Shown here: piece after piece, positions 1 to 11,689 of the stretch
Layout of the letters: every line of letters begins with the position of its first letter
Numbering within the stretch: position 1 is the stretch's first letter
NCBI GenBank assembly: GCA_015680685.1
Contig: MNCI01037971.1
Location: forward strand, 5,385-69,384
Direction: 5' to 3'
Origin: Gnetum montanum
Lineage: Eukaryota; Streptophyta; Gnetopsida; Gnetales; Gnetaceae
Length of the DNA: 64,000 bases
Made by a program: the position numbers and the translations under genes
The notes under the pieces: model-generated
The model's input: only the letters and a program-made list of their open reading frames with translations
Told to the model about the DNA's origin: nothing
Database searches by the model: none

Positions 1-80
1 GTAGACCTCAGATATTTAAACAAGGTAAAATTACACGAGTAAACACTTCGTAATAAAGCTATCCTAAATTCAATATCTAC
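1..80. repeat. Left end of inverted gene-like repeat (copy 1)
   Basis: The first 80 bases are the reverse complement, with scattered differences, of 40895-40981 just after the long N run. This is the outer end of a duplicated segment whose other part is 1421-2356 versus about 39000-40024. The window begins inside this copy, so it probably continues to the left. No coding domain is visible here. Confidence 0.8.
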
Positions 81-289
81 GAATTGTTCAAACTTCTAAG
101 GCTCAAACAAGCAATATCTTCAAGACAATCCTATTATGCTACCAAAAATTGCTGCGTAAACTACCACGTACGAGACTCCATTTTGACTAGATAATAGATG
201 GCAATGATTGCATTCAAACAAAACCTTTAAAACACTTGATAATTTCTAATTGAAATACCAAGAGAATTCACTTTAAAGATAAAAAAAAG

Positions 290-481
290 CTATTCAGGTC
301 CCATCAAAATACCAAAGATTCTCTGAACCCTCTCGACTACTGAATTGTTCAACGGCGTGACTACAAACAGAGGCTCTCTTACAACAATCCCAATAGCAGT
401 TCCCACACGTTGCACAATAACGAAATTTACTACTAAAATGCTCTTAAGGCTTTTAAACACAAGCGCTTCTATGGCAAAATT
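290..481 (-). other. Unidentified open frame, possible terminal exon
   Basis: A 63-codon minus-strand frame is open between an in-frame stop at 482-484 and a stop at 290-292. It has no start codon. It reads as a Val/Ile-rich stretch with well mixed codons, including Gln and Arg codons with CpG, and contains the peptides VQRVGTAIGIVVREP and VERVQRIFGILMGPE. A pyrimidine-rich tract ending in AG lies just upstream on the minus strand, so a last exon is conceivable. It sits inside the gene-like duplicated segment, which makes coding more plausible than in the transposon sequence around it. I do not recognise the protein, and chance openness cannot be excluded at this length. Confidence 0.25.
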
Positions 482-600
482 TTAATAGAAATTTCTATCG
501 GGCAACAAGAACAATAAGAGCAATCTAAAAATCCCAAAATTACTTGCCAAGGATGATACTATCTAAACCACTAGCTAAGCAATTTAAACAAAACAAAAAA

Positions 601-1255
601 TGAAATGCATAACTCACAGGACCATGACAAAGAGGCTGAAATCTTTATTCTAGCAAGCCATCTTGCAAGCAATCTTCTTTACAAATCTTCTTTGATGTGA
701 GAAGTGATGATCCAATGTTCTTCCCTTCTTTTTTTCTTCTTTTTCCTTTTTTTCTTCTCCCCCTAAAGCCTTTTTATAGGGTTCAAAGGTAGGTAGGGAA
801 GTTACATATTCAAAAATATCTCACCTAACTTTTCTCCCAAGTAACTTAGCCAACCAATGAGGAGATTACTTGCCCAACAAGTTAGGAGGTTACTTGCCCA
901 ACAAGTTAGGTAAGTTACAACAATTTTTGGGTGGTTGCAACCACCAAAGAGATAAAAGAGGTTGACAAGTGGCCTTGGTATAAAATTAAAATATAATGTT
1001 TATGTCCCTTACAAGCTATAGTTGTAACTTACTCCATACATATATGTCCCTTTTATTTTGCTTCTTTAAATGAGATGTCAAGTTTAAAATATCAAAAATA
1101 TCTCAAATATTTCTCCTAACTTCTCTCTTAAGTAATTAGGCTAACCAATCAGAAAATTACTTGTCCAACAAGTTAGGAGAAGGTTAGGTGGTTAGGGAGT
1201 TAGGAAGTTATGCATAAAATGAGGAGCATTTTATGCTAACTTTAATATAATGAGG
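601..1255 (-). mobile_element. LTR-like promoter-bearing repeat, minus orientation
   Basis: Read on the minus strand this stretch has a TATA box (complement of 771-779) followed by a purine-rich leader and an AATAAA-type poly(A) signal (complement of 644-649). That is the U3-R-U5 order of an LTR. The upstream part contains two diverged copies of one unit, about 790-960 and 1085-1220, each with the phrase CCAACAAGTTAGG. It lies inside gene-like copy 1. No primer site or coding sequence adjoins it, so it may be a solo LTR. The ends are approximate and no target duplication was identified. Confidence 0.5.
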
Positions 1256-1420
1256 ACTTTATAGGATAATTCAAAACTGCAAATTTTTAATGGGAAATAA
1301 TATATTTCATAACTGGGGATAATTGGTGGCAAGTCTCTAAATCAAGGCTTCACATTATAGGTATTTTAATGGTCATAATATGTATATATATATATTTTGG
1401 TTAACTTGTTTTGGTGTTTA

Positions 1421-2356
1421 AACCACCGATACTCCCGTGAAGTTATAGATTAGTGATAATTTCATATGTACTTTGGTGCAAATGTAAGCGGCAAAGTTTG
1501 TGGCTAAAATATTTGTCTTCCCTGGTAAAAATTACGCATAACCGTGGGCACCATCGGATGGTTTATATTTTTTTTTACATTCCAAACCTTTGCACAAAAT
1601 CGGTAGAAACTGCCACGTACTTTAACCCGTTCCGGTGCTAACTCCTGCGATCGCGGATTGTTGAACACGGCCACACCTATGGAATTTAACATACAACACC
1701 GACCCTGGCTTTTCTCCTTTGTTCTGTGCAACTCGAATCCAAAATATGTCTGTTACAGAAATATCAGCAAAACCATAAGCAAGAACGGATTGATAATGCG
1801 GGCCTTTCTGGCTGTTACTGGTGCTCATGGTTGCCAAAAAAAAGGGGTACAGCGGTTCATTATTTCCGGCGTGAATTCAAGATCCATATGGGTGCCCCAC
1901 ACGACGGAAGTTGTGCTGCCTACAAACGAAGAAGAAACCGATGCATCCATCCGCCATTGGCCGTGCCGTATATGTGGCCCTGGGTTATCAAATCTCCTCT
2001 ACGTGTTGTGCAAGTGTCTCTGGCAACTGCGTCGGTTTAACCAGCCCGCTTAGGGCGCTGATAGAACAATCTTGTTGCCATAAATTGTGCAGAAATACAA
2101 GAGTGTAATTCTGGTTTTAGGCGGAAGAAGAAAATACTGATATTTTTGTTTCTGTTTTCTAGCCACCGTAGCCCCAAATTTTAAACAATGGCTGCCCTAA
2201 AACATTTTTTTTTCTGCAAATTTTTTGCCCCCTTTCTTCCTGATTGTAATCTCTTTGCCACAAAAATAAATTTCAGCAAGAAACTTCGGCTTTAGGATGG
2301 GTTTATTGTATTTTCGTGACGATTTTCTGACTTGAATTAAAACCGCTACCATTACT
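1421..2356. repeat. Gene-like duplicated segment, copy 1 (inverted partner near 39.0-40.0 kb)
   Basis: This stretch matches the reverse complement of about 39004-40024 along its length, with many substitutions and indels. It is richer in G+C and keeps many more CpG sites than the retrotransposon sequence around it, as around 1630-2050. Frames are open on both strands (for example 1658-2053 plus and 1622-1837 minus), but none is conserved in frame in copy 2. An 8-base homopolymer at 1836-1843 breaks the minus frame. I recognise no domain. It is best read as a duplicated genic or regulatory fragment, now probably a pseudogene, ending at the N at 2357. Confidence 0.7.
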
Positions 2357-2357
2357 G
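2357..2357. other. Single N: assembly junction
   Basis: A lone N separates gene-like copy 1 from the partial 5' LTR of element A. The other single Ns (23254, 23453, 46555, 47145) bound blocks that look inverted, so the orientation and even the adjacency of 1-2356 should be treated as uncertain. Confidence 0.8.
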
Positions 2358-3484
2358 NCTCCCCTAGTCTAGAGTGTAGTCAAGTGTAGTCCACTGGAAT
2401 AACCTTCAAAAACCTTCATAACGTAGCACTAGCATTCAAATTAGCTCCAATGCACTTCCAACAAGCATAGTTAGCAAAAATGCATCTTTGTTGTAGCCCT
2501 TTTTATCCCCAAATTTTAACTACACTTGACCCCACTCCAAATAGTGGACAACATAATCCCAAAGCGTAGTCTTCAAAGTTGCATTTTTTCAGGTACATTG
2601 TGGTCCTTTCAGAACATGCACATGTAGTTGGTAGTGTAGTCATAGTTTCAAAGTCTCATCAAGTCTAGTTGAATATAGAAAAGAATAACACTACTTACCT
2701 TAGTGGAGAGCATATTTGGGTGGAGTGTAGTCCCAACTATCCCACTACCACGTGGTAGCTGATCCACATTTCACGCTAACCTTAGGCCTATAAATACCCT
2801 AGCCCTCTACATTTTAGGGGTTGAAAAAATTGAAATAATGTAAGCAAATTTGGAGTGCATTTGGCATTTTGGCAAGTTGAGGCATTTGCAAATTTTGGAT
2901 TAGCATTTGGCAAGGTTTCACATAACTGTAGCTCATCATAGGACACTATAAACCATCGCAATCTAATGAACACTATAGTAGTCAATCTAGCAAGCACAGA
3001 CACCATGGTAGAATGTCAATCTTTGTGGCCAAATACCTTGAGACTATGACTACAATATCCACTATACTTTTTGTACATTGTGTCCCTTCTCACCCCTTGT
3101 GAAGTTAACTATGCTCAACCCCATTTGGGGTGGTGTCCCGTTCTCTCTCACTTTCTTTTTGTGCATTTTTAGCATTTTTTACTAGCATTTTGGCATTTTA
3201 CCTACATTTTCTGCTACTCTCATGCACAACTGCACATTGACACCTTCATTTTGCACTAAAAACCCTTAACTAAACTCACACTTGTTGACACCGTTAACAC
3301 TATGAACACCACACAAACACTTAGCATCATTTCGCATCACATTTGGTAAGTCCCTATTTGATCGATAAGACCATTTTGGCCACCCTGTCTCCACCTCTAA
3401 TAGGCCCTCATGTGGACTCAGGGTTAGGACAACGCACCTATAGACCCATCAATGTTTCAACCAAAAAAATTTTTAGCTACTACA
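2358..3484 (+). mobile_element. Element A 5' LTR (5'-truncated)
   Basis: From about 2594 this aligns with 15217-15980, and overall with solo LTR E (36678-38405 plus 41455-41568). It carries a TATA box at 2789-2796 followed by a conserved CATTTTAGGGGTTG block. The right end is set at ...CTACTACA (3484), matching ...CACTACA at 15980. By comparison with E, roughly 700 bp of U3 is missing to the left of the N. Confidence 0.8.
2789..2796 (+). promoter_or_regulatory. TATA box of element A 5' LTR
   Basis: TATAAATA inside CCTATAAATACCC. The same box occurs at 15418-15425 in the 3' LTR and at 37880-37887 in solo LTR E, each followed about 20 bp later by a TTTTAGGGGTTG block that probably marks the transcription start region. 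Conservation across three diverged copies supports it. Confidence 0.7.
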
Positions 3485-3764
3485 ATTTTCTAGTACTAGA
3501 AGGAGGGCTAATCCATTTCCCTCATTCAAACTTTGGTGGTGGTTGTCTCTCATTCTCTCTACATCACTGTTACTAGCTTCAAGTTCGTGTAGACCCAACA
3601 TCCCTATGGACATGCCACATGTAGCAGTAGCTGGATCTTAGGCTAGTGCAAGTGTTTTCTACCAATCATTTGGTGTAGACTAGACCCCATCATTGGTTCC
3701 CATGGAATCCCACATAGCAATCCCAAATCATTCATTCCTATACTTAGCTAGATTCTAGGGTCTT

Positions 3765-3985
3765 CATAGAGAGAGTAGTTAGCTCTCAGCATAGAGAGCA
3801 TAGTTAGCTCTCAATGTAGAGAGTGTAGTCTCCAGACTTAGCCATTTTTTGTAGTCCTTAGACTTAGCCATTTTTTCTTGAGCTAGTTATTTTTTCTGTA
3901 GTTTAGAAACTTAGCCATTTTTCTACAATTTCTAGACTTAGCCATTTCTGGCAGTTTTTAGAGTTAGCTATTTTTTCAATAACTT
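3765..3985 (+). repeat. Short degenerate tandem repeats in element A leader
   Basis: Units built on AGAGAGCATAGTTAGCTCTC and then on AGACTTAGCCATTTTTT recur every 25-35 bp. Related GAGAGCATAGTC units recur inside A at 11890-12080 and 13140-13230 and in its LTRs. No coding potential is seen. The sequence from the LTR end (3485) to about 4080 is the untranslated leader; a weak primer-site candidate lies near 3531-3549. Confidence 0.6.
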
Positions 3986-4079
3986 TCAATGAGCACTATG
4001 AATTCTAAATAACCTTCAACATCAATCCTAAGCACACTTGCTATCGTACTTACTATATAGGAAAACAAGATTGACCACC

Positions 4080-6180
4080 TTGCCAATCCTACCATGGTAG
4101 AGCTGAGGCAATCCCTCAAGCAATGTGGCCAAGATCTTGAGTATACTACACTAAATTATGAGTAATATAAGTTCATCTATATAAAGGTCTAGGTAGGTAT
4201 ATTCAAAGACCACCTAGATATGGAATCCAAAAGGAGCTACAAGCTAGTCCACTAAAATGAATAGGAGTATGTCCCCTCCTCTATTCACTTCATCCTACTT
4301 ACTAAATCCTCCTAGTGGATCCTAGCTCAGCTTATCCAAAAAAGTAAGTGTGAAGTAGGAACTAACTACGAGGAGCCCTTACATTGGATGGAGAATAAGT
4401 TCAAGCTCATTCTGAGCATGTGGATTTCTTCCATGCTTCCTTCTAGTTGACAACCCCCAGTCTGGCCCTCTTGCAATCCCATCCACCTATCTTTTTTGAG
4501 ATAGTTATAACCCTGACATCACCTTCTAGGTCAATGCCTATTGTAGCAACACTTCAAATGTATCATACCTATCAAGATGTGCTACCTCATGTTACCTTAC
4601 CCTTTGTGGCATTTTTGCAACCCACCTAGTCATCTTTACCGACAACCATCATACCTGCCCAGCCTTATGTTCACACTATGCATGCCTCGTAGTCCCAAAA
4701 ACCTCAAGCATCTTATGTCTTATCTATCTCATTGGCACCCTTAGTAGTGGTCCAACCCATGCACACATGGCTAACCCTGGTCACCAGGCTTGTAGCATAA
4801 CCAATGTAGCAAGCATCTCAGATGGTCTCACAACTTGCAGTCAAGTTATGGACCATTCAACCAGCATATCGGGTAGCATAACCAGTGCATCCCACTATAG
4901 CATCCCACAACCTATATCAAGCATTCCAACTAATTTAGACCCTAACAAAAGAGGTCAAGCGGTTCAAGACTGCCTCCTCCGAAATAGTTCATGTAGTGGA
5001 CTTTTACCAGGATGACTTGATAAATCCTACTATTCCACCATTAACTTTGCTAACTAGGGTCCTGCTACCCTAATTCACCAAGTACAATGGTGAAGGGAAC
5101 CCTAATGCCCACCTAATGACCTTTTGGTTTGAGTGCCTATTATTGAAGACATGGCCACATGGCATCATATGTGTCTTCACCATGTCACTCACCAGTAAGG
5201 AACTAGCCTAGTACTAAGTGTTACCGAGTGCCTCTATCTCCTCTTTGGAGGATCTGTTAAGTTAATTCATCATGCACTTCAAGTACAACTTGAAGCCTAA
5301 AAATACCCTTTTAAGTAGGGCCATCTAGAGACCATGTAGAAATTTATCCAACACTAGAGCACCCACTAAATGAAATCCATGAGCCTATAGTAGAGATGCA
5401 TCTTTTGGCCATCTTCAAGGATGTAGTTAATGACTTTATCAAGTTAAAACTATACAATTTAGGCCCGTAGTCCTTGAGCCAATCCTTTGCCCAAATTAAA
5501 AGAATATAGGATGTGGTAGAAGTAAGCAAGGACCTAGCCTACATGGCCTATAAAAAATTACATGCCAAAAACAACAAGGACAAGGAGAAGCAAAATACAA
5601 CCATGGAAACTATGGCTAACAAGGCCAAAATGGCTAATCCAAAGCCAACAACTAGGCCACCTAAGGACCTAGCCAACAAAAAAACTATTAGCTCTAGTAC
5701 AATAACTAACTAGCCAATGGCATCAAGTGCCATAGGATAACCCACTTCAATGACCAACTTTGAGTGCAAGGACTACTCAAAGTATATCCCATTGCTCCTT
5801 AAACCTTCAAAAATGCTAGACCACCTATTGAAGGCTAGACATATCCAGTAAAAGTAGATGTCTAAGGATGCTCAAAAAAGACATGATAGATATTGTGAGC
5901 TCCTAAGGAACCCTACATTAGCAACCTTGAATGAGCCTCTAGTATTGAAGCACTTTAGGCTAGATGGATTTTATCACTAGCACTAATTTCCCAAGCACAA
6001 TACTAACTTTTGCATGGCCTTGCAAGATGACCTACAATAAATGATTGATAGAGGTGAGCTAGTGCTCGATGCTACCAACCCAGTGAGGCCTCAAAACTAA
6101 TTCATAAGTGTATATAAGGATCCTATGAACATAGATGATGTAGGTTATGTCATTAAGGCCATCAGCATTGATGACAACCT
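4080..6180 (+). pseudogene. Element A gag relic
   Basis: Translation across frames gives a Tat-type Gag, the structural protein that packages element RNA. The conserved core begins near 5080 with KYNGEGNPNAHLMTF. A Lys-rich linker follows at 5513-5713. A C-terminal Cys/His region lies near 5880-6060, ending NFCMALQDDLQ then MIDRGEL, which matches the CxLK...LIxxGxL signature of Tat Gag. Stops are mostly TAG or TAA at positions where Gln is usual, for example two in the dozen codons around 5206-5222. No frame is open beyond about 70 codons. Confidence 0.75.
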
Positions 6181-6699
6181 AGAATTGGTGTAGTGGCCAT
6201 TTGTCGTTCATGTGTCCTCTAGCGACATAGGGGCCCCCTTCACCTCCATGACTTTGAGACTCGTTTTCATCATTAGAGTGCCACCTTGGGCACCCACAAC
6301 ACCCTTCATGGTCAAGGTTCCACAACATGTCATGATAAAAATAGTTTAGCCATCCTTTATCATTAGGGTGATGCAACATGCTAACCCCTCACCTACTTGA
6401 AGTTTGGTAGAGGGTAAAACATCAGTCCCTTTTCACCCAAGAGCCAATCCTAACAACAACACTAATAGACCATCTAGGTGGTAACCTAGAAGGCCTAACA
6501 AGCATCTAGCTGATAGGATGATTAGACAACATCAAGAACAAAAGGTGCTAGGTCCACCAAAGTCGGTATCCCTACCTGTAGTTCCTATGTCTAAAGTAAC
6601 TAGAAATGCCACCACCAACAAGCCACAATCGAGCACTAAGGCCCCTAATAGGCTAGGCAAGCCAAGCCTAAGTCCCATCTTTGAGAGATCCATCTCTTA

Positions 6700-7630
6700 G
6701 GTTGCATGGAGGAGGTCAAGGCCAACAAATTAGCAAATGATGACAAGGACTTCCTAGATGCATTAGTCTAGGTTAAGCAAGTGCTAAAGTAGAAGAACAT
6801 AATGTTGAGCCTGTATGACTTGATTATGACCTCATCTACCCACTATGAAGTGCTAGTTTGGTTGTTAACCTCCATTCCTATCATAGGGGACATCCTAGAA
6901 GATGAGCATTCTAGCCATGCTATAATATTGCCTTCTACACCATAGGAATTGAGATCCACAACCATAGCATTTCATGACAATGAAATCAAGGTCAACCCTA
7001 AGAAGGGTTAGGTCATAATAATGTCCATATTCATCATAGTACATGTTGGGCAATGTAGAATTTGGAGAGTTCATGTTGATGACAAGGTGACAAAAAATGT
7101 CATCTAATACAATGTTGTTGACACACTAGGCCTCATTGACTAGATCAAACCAATAAAGATCATGTGCCTAAAGTCCTTTAAAAGATCATGCATCATCATT
7201 ATGGGAATCATCACAATAGCCTTTGTGGTAGAGGAAGAATTCCCCACTACTACTAAATTCATCATTGTAGAGGAAATGCTAGGCTTTAACCTAATATTAG
7301 GAAAGTCTTGGTTAGCCCAATTACAAAACATTTCCTCTCCAATCCATCAAGAAATCCACCTTTCATATGAAGGTGGTGAGGTTATTATTCATGATGACAA
7401 TGTAGCCCCTCTAGCCATTAACAACATAGACATAGAGCGAAGGTGAAAGGTAGAGTTCCCTAATGATGCATTTGTAGTAAAGGATGAGGATGAAATGAGT
7501 GACATAAACCCACTTGAACAAGAACATGAAGTTGACAACCTCCCAGAGTATGCTCTATGGGCTGAGTTATCCTTCAACATCACAAGTGAAGTTCAAGGAG
7601 TCTATTTCATAGTACAGTGTAGGCCCTACA
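6700..7630 (+). pseudogene. Element A aspartic protease region relic
   Basis: The segment reads as the Gag-protease linker (near 6800, MLSLYDLIMTSSTHYEVL) followed by a retropepsin-like domain. The active-site region near 7065 reads VHVDDKVTKNVI, where the family has an Asp-Ser/Thr/Asp-Gly triplet, so the catalytic Gly is lost. The C-terminal part, open at 7162-7446, has FIIVEEMLGFNLILGKSWLA, matching the ILG-W signature of Tat proteases. The enzyme would have cleaved the polyprotein; this copy is inactivated by stops and the active-site change. Confidence 0.75.
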
Positions 7631-7689
7631 TGCCTCTTAATCCACACTGGATTAGGAAGCAACTGTGTGACTAAGGCATCCCTTTAGCC

Positions 7690-8460
7690 TAAAATGCGTT
7701 AGGTGCCTACCTACCCTTCACTTCTTCATACCATGCATTTCACCTTTTTTCATGTACATTACATTTAGCTTGATTATTTAGGTTATGCATCGTTCTGCTT
7801 TGTTTATGCATTTATTTACTTTATTTATGCATTTTTCGTAGTTTATGCTTAGTTTATGTATTTTTCTTAGTTTACACATTCATTCAATTTACCCTTTAGC
7901 AGTTATTAGCCTACACATAAAAAACATCAAATCACATAAAAATTGTAAAAACTAAAATTACAAAAAGAAGAGATAGCAACATATTAGGCCCAGAATGGCC
8001 TTAAACTACTGTTGGTCCTAAAACGACCTAAAACTATTGCTTGTAATTCTATCCTACGGCTTGCTATGGCCTTAAAATGAAAACATGTGGCCTACCATGG
8101 CCCTAAACTAGCAATGCATGGCCCAAAATGGCCTTACACTATTGCTGGGTCCAAAATGGCCTTAAACTATTATCGTGACTAGAAATTGCCTTAAACTAGC
8201 ATTGGCCTTCCTGCTATGGCTTTAAACTAGCATGGGGCTTGTAATGGCCTAGTTACACCATCATCACATAGACTTAGCATATTAACTCATTGCATGATAA
8301 CCATAGCAAATGCATAACAAATAAAACATAAAATATAATAAAAAGTTTGCACATTACACATTACACATGTAGCAAATGCATGCATTACATATCCTATGAA
8401 TAGTGGTACATAGCATGAGTAGAAAAATACAACAAAAATACTAAAAATTCCTTGTAGTAG
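7690..8460 (+). repeat. Non-coding interval with about 30 bp minisatellite (7985-8260)
   Basis: No coding signal is visible after the protease. T-rich sequence with repeated TTTATGCATTT phrases (7740-7880) is followed by about nine degenerate units centred on ATGGCCTTAAACTA, spaced about 30 bp apart. In Ogre-type elements a long non-coding stretch, an intron, separates protease from RT; this may be its start, but I see no decisive splice sites. Confidence 0.55.
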
Positions 8461-8849
8461 GGCTACATTAAGTCATGCTCAATTGGTGGCACTAGGTGGA
8501 GGTGGAGGCTCTTCCTCTTGCACCATGTCATTAGCGTCCATAAAACCTCTTGGTACATGCTGCCACAATTGCAACAAAATGAGTAGTTAGTAAGCAAACC
8601 TATAACATATAAGCTAATCCAAAATATGAAAAAGCATAAAAAAAATAAAAACTAATTTAAGAGCATCTTGCATTGGTGTCTTCTGGAGGCAAATTTTCAA
8701 GACCATCCTCCAAGCATCAGAGGATCTTGTCCTTAAAAAGTTGCATTCAATCCTCTTGGTCAAAGTTAATTTCCACAAGGTTCTTGCCTTTGTACATGGT
8801 GGTCCATGCAGGTAGGTCCATCAAGAAGGTAGCAGAAGAATCCTCTCCT

Positions 8850-11360
8850 AAAGGGGTGACAATCTATTACTTAGTAGATCCACCCACAACTATATGCCAC
8901 ACAAAAAAAATCATATGCTTGCCTCTCGTCAATTGCCTCAAGAAACATCTCGAGGTGGTGGAATTTGGTAGACTCCTCCTTGTACTATCATAGGTACAAG
9001 TTGCTCTTACATTTATATTGATGCTTGTAGTTCTTCTGGGTTTAGATCCACTGGTACATCTTAGTGCTATAATTCTTTCAATCTTGGTTCTTTTGGGTGA
9101 GAAATTCCATCTGCAACCGTTTCTCTATCACCTCCCAGGTAGCCTCATTCTTGCCTCTAAGAGCTAACCAATATTAAGCATATTCTATCTTAGAGGTTTG
9201 CCAAGTGTTATCACCTTATGACCTAGCCACTAGAAAGTCATATTTAGATTCAAGATCATTGATCTTCATATCTTGGCTAGTCACCCTCTCCTGAAGCTTG
9301 TGCATGAACTTCCATAGGTGCTCATTTGAGCACCTATAGAACCACAATGCCTTTGCATAGGAAAGTGCACACTTGTAGAGCCTTCCCCTTCTCAGCTTGA
9401 GGAGGTGCTTCTTTTGCTACCACCTTGATCATTACTCAAGAAGTCCTCTCTCTAGTCTCTATAATCAACACATATGCATAGGAAATTAGTACTAGTTAAT
9501 AGCATAGCATAAATGAAAACATAAAAATATAAACATACATTAATATAAAACATTCATCTAACGAGTTACACATACTAAGCTACAACCTCTATGCACAAGC
9601 TTTGAAGCTTGATACAGATCTTCTTGACACTTATTTTTCCTACCTTAAGGGTAGTCTCCTATGTAAGATGTGGCCTCTTAATATTTTCCTTAGATGATCC
9701 CACCATCTCTACAATATAGTGATCTACCTTGTTCATGTCCCTAATTCCAGTTGGAGGACCCTTGCCCATGCTATCCTATGAGTAATGTGACTGCCCATGG
9801 GACCTTTAGTCATTATAGATAATGACTCATCAATATCTTCTAGGATGTCCTATGCTTGTGTGGTCATAAATAGATGCTTGATCGATGATTTGGATAGATT
9901 CTCACAGTCTTGGACCATACAACATCCACCATCACACATGATCAAAAGCTCCTTGAACTTCCATAGGTACCCTACAAAGAATGCAAAGTGGACATGAGAC
10001 CTTGCTAAACCATAGCCTAGAGATCTCTGCATGTAAGTAAATGGTAATATAGGTAGCCTAGTTGAACCTCATGCCCTCCAGTAGCATCTCTTTCATCACC
10101 TATTCCTACTCCATCCCAAGGATCTTCCCTTGGAAGAGCAACTTCAAAAAGGCACAAGTATGAAAGAGAGGGTAGAGCTGTTGCACCTTAGGCACAAGCA
10201 CATCCTTAATTGGTATGTCCTTGTGAGATTGGGTGGTTTTCAACAAGTCCTCAATCTTCCCTTTGTGGTCCACCTCCTTGCTAGCCTTATCAACAATCAT
10301 TGGGCCATTAGTGGAAAGGCTAAAGAGGTTGGCAAAAAAGGCCTTGCTAAGATCAAGCACTACTACCACATTGTGCACTTGAGTGACAAACTACTTAACA
10401 TTGTTGTTGAAGGAGTCAATGATGATGATTATTTTGGCCACCAGGATGCTTGGGCTAAGGGTCAAAAATAGGTCCATAAACCCTACATGCATGAGCCTAG
10501 CTATTAGTGCATCTAAGGCCTTATGGCATAGCCAGTGCTATGGACCCTTCATATTTCCATACTTCATGTAAGGGTGGCCTCTATGTGGCCTATGGTGACC
10601 ACCATCACCTTGCCTGAAGAAACTGCTACTACAATAAAGATAAAAACATTTTAGGATCATGAAAAAGGAAAACTAACAAGCATACATGAGCAAGCACATG
10701 AGCTAAATATTGGATGCATACATGGCACAAATGGGATGCAAGATGGGGCTGGTATTGCAAGCATCTCCTTGATGTTAATCACACTAGTTGCCCACTCCTC
10801 ATCCAACTAGTCATGGATCCTACACCAGTCATATGTCCTCACGTATCAAGTGGGATAGACCTTTAAATCAGACCCCACCTGCTCAAGCATGGCTGCCCAA
10901 ACATTTGGGCTAGAAGAGAATACCTCCAAGGTGGTACAGGTCAAGGCTAGAGCATCCAACTCATCATGTAGGCCCTTCTTATTAACTTTGAACTTAGCAT
11001 TAATAATGAATGATAAACAATGTGACATGGGTAAGTAGTTAGAAACAAGTTGTGAAAGCCAAAAAAGCACTTATCTTCCAGCACAGTAGATAGTCCTAGG
11101 TGGATTCTAGAATAGGGTGTGCACTTGTAGCATGATAAAAAGGATGTTGCTCTTGTTGTAGCAACTGAACCCTATCATGCACCATATTCTAAATATGTAC
11201 CAAGAACTCCTAGGGCCTTTTCCTGAATCACCTTCCTCGTCACCAGTAGTAGTAGGCTCATCTGAGATGAACCTCAAGATGTCCTAGTTAGCCTTAGGCA
11301 GTAACATATCGATGATGGTGCTAGCAGCCTCCACTTCTAAGTGTTACCAAATGATCATAC
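8850..11360 (-). pseudogene. Antisense coding relic inside element A, family unrecognised
   Basis: The minus strand has protein-like stretches much longer than chance, interrupted mostly by TAG where Gln would fit. Examples are 10846-11070 (includes GLHDELDALALTC), 10106-10378 (includes VPKVQQLYPLFHTC), 9850-10032 (includes ARSHVHFAFFVGYLWKFKEL) and about 8880-9360, which is rich in charged heptads (KLQERVTSQDMKINDLESKY) and looks like a coiled coil. It lies between the protease and RT of A, opposite in direction to them. Tat-lineage elements are known to carry antisense ORFs, but usually between pol and the 3' LTR. An older nested gene or element is the alternative. I cannot assign a function. 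Confidence 0.55.
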
Positions 11361-11689
11361 TAAATTGCTATAATAGGTACTCTAGGAAATCATGAGCCCC
11401 TAGTTGGAACCACACCACCTAAACACCCACCCGCATATCTAATGTAGGCATGTTAGGAACAAGCTAGCTCATGCAGCACAAGATACCCACAAGCTCCACA
11501 ATGATGAAGACAGGTTTCAACAACATCCTACAACTGATAGGCAACAAGTGAAGTGTTACTATACACGCATAGATGCAAATTTTGGCATTAAATCATTAAA
11601 ATTAGTTAGCAAAATTAACATAATACAACATGAACTAACAAACATTTTAAATTTTGGCAATGCCCTCTAGGGCCCCACAGGTATAGGGT

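Noticed and set aside
1658-2053. 131-codon plus-strand open frame in gene-like copy 1
   Set aside because: The inverted copy near 39.3-39.7 kb does not preserve this frame; indels shift it, and no domain is recognisable. Kept only as part of the duplicated segment.
3531-3549. Primer binding site of element A
   Set aside because: TTTGGTGGTGGTTGTC is only loosely like the Asp/Arg-type site and lies about 50 bp inside the LTR end; not strong enough to list.
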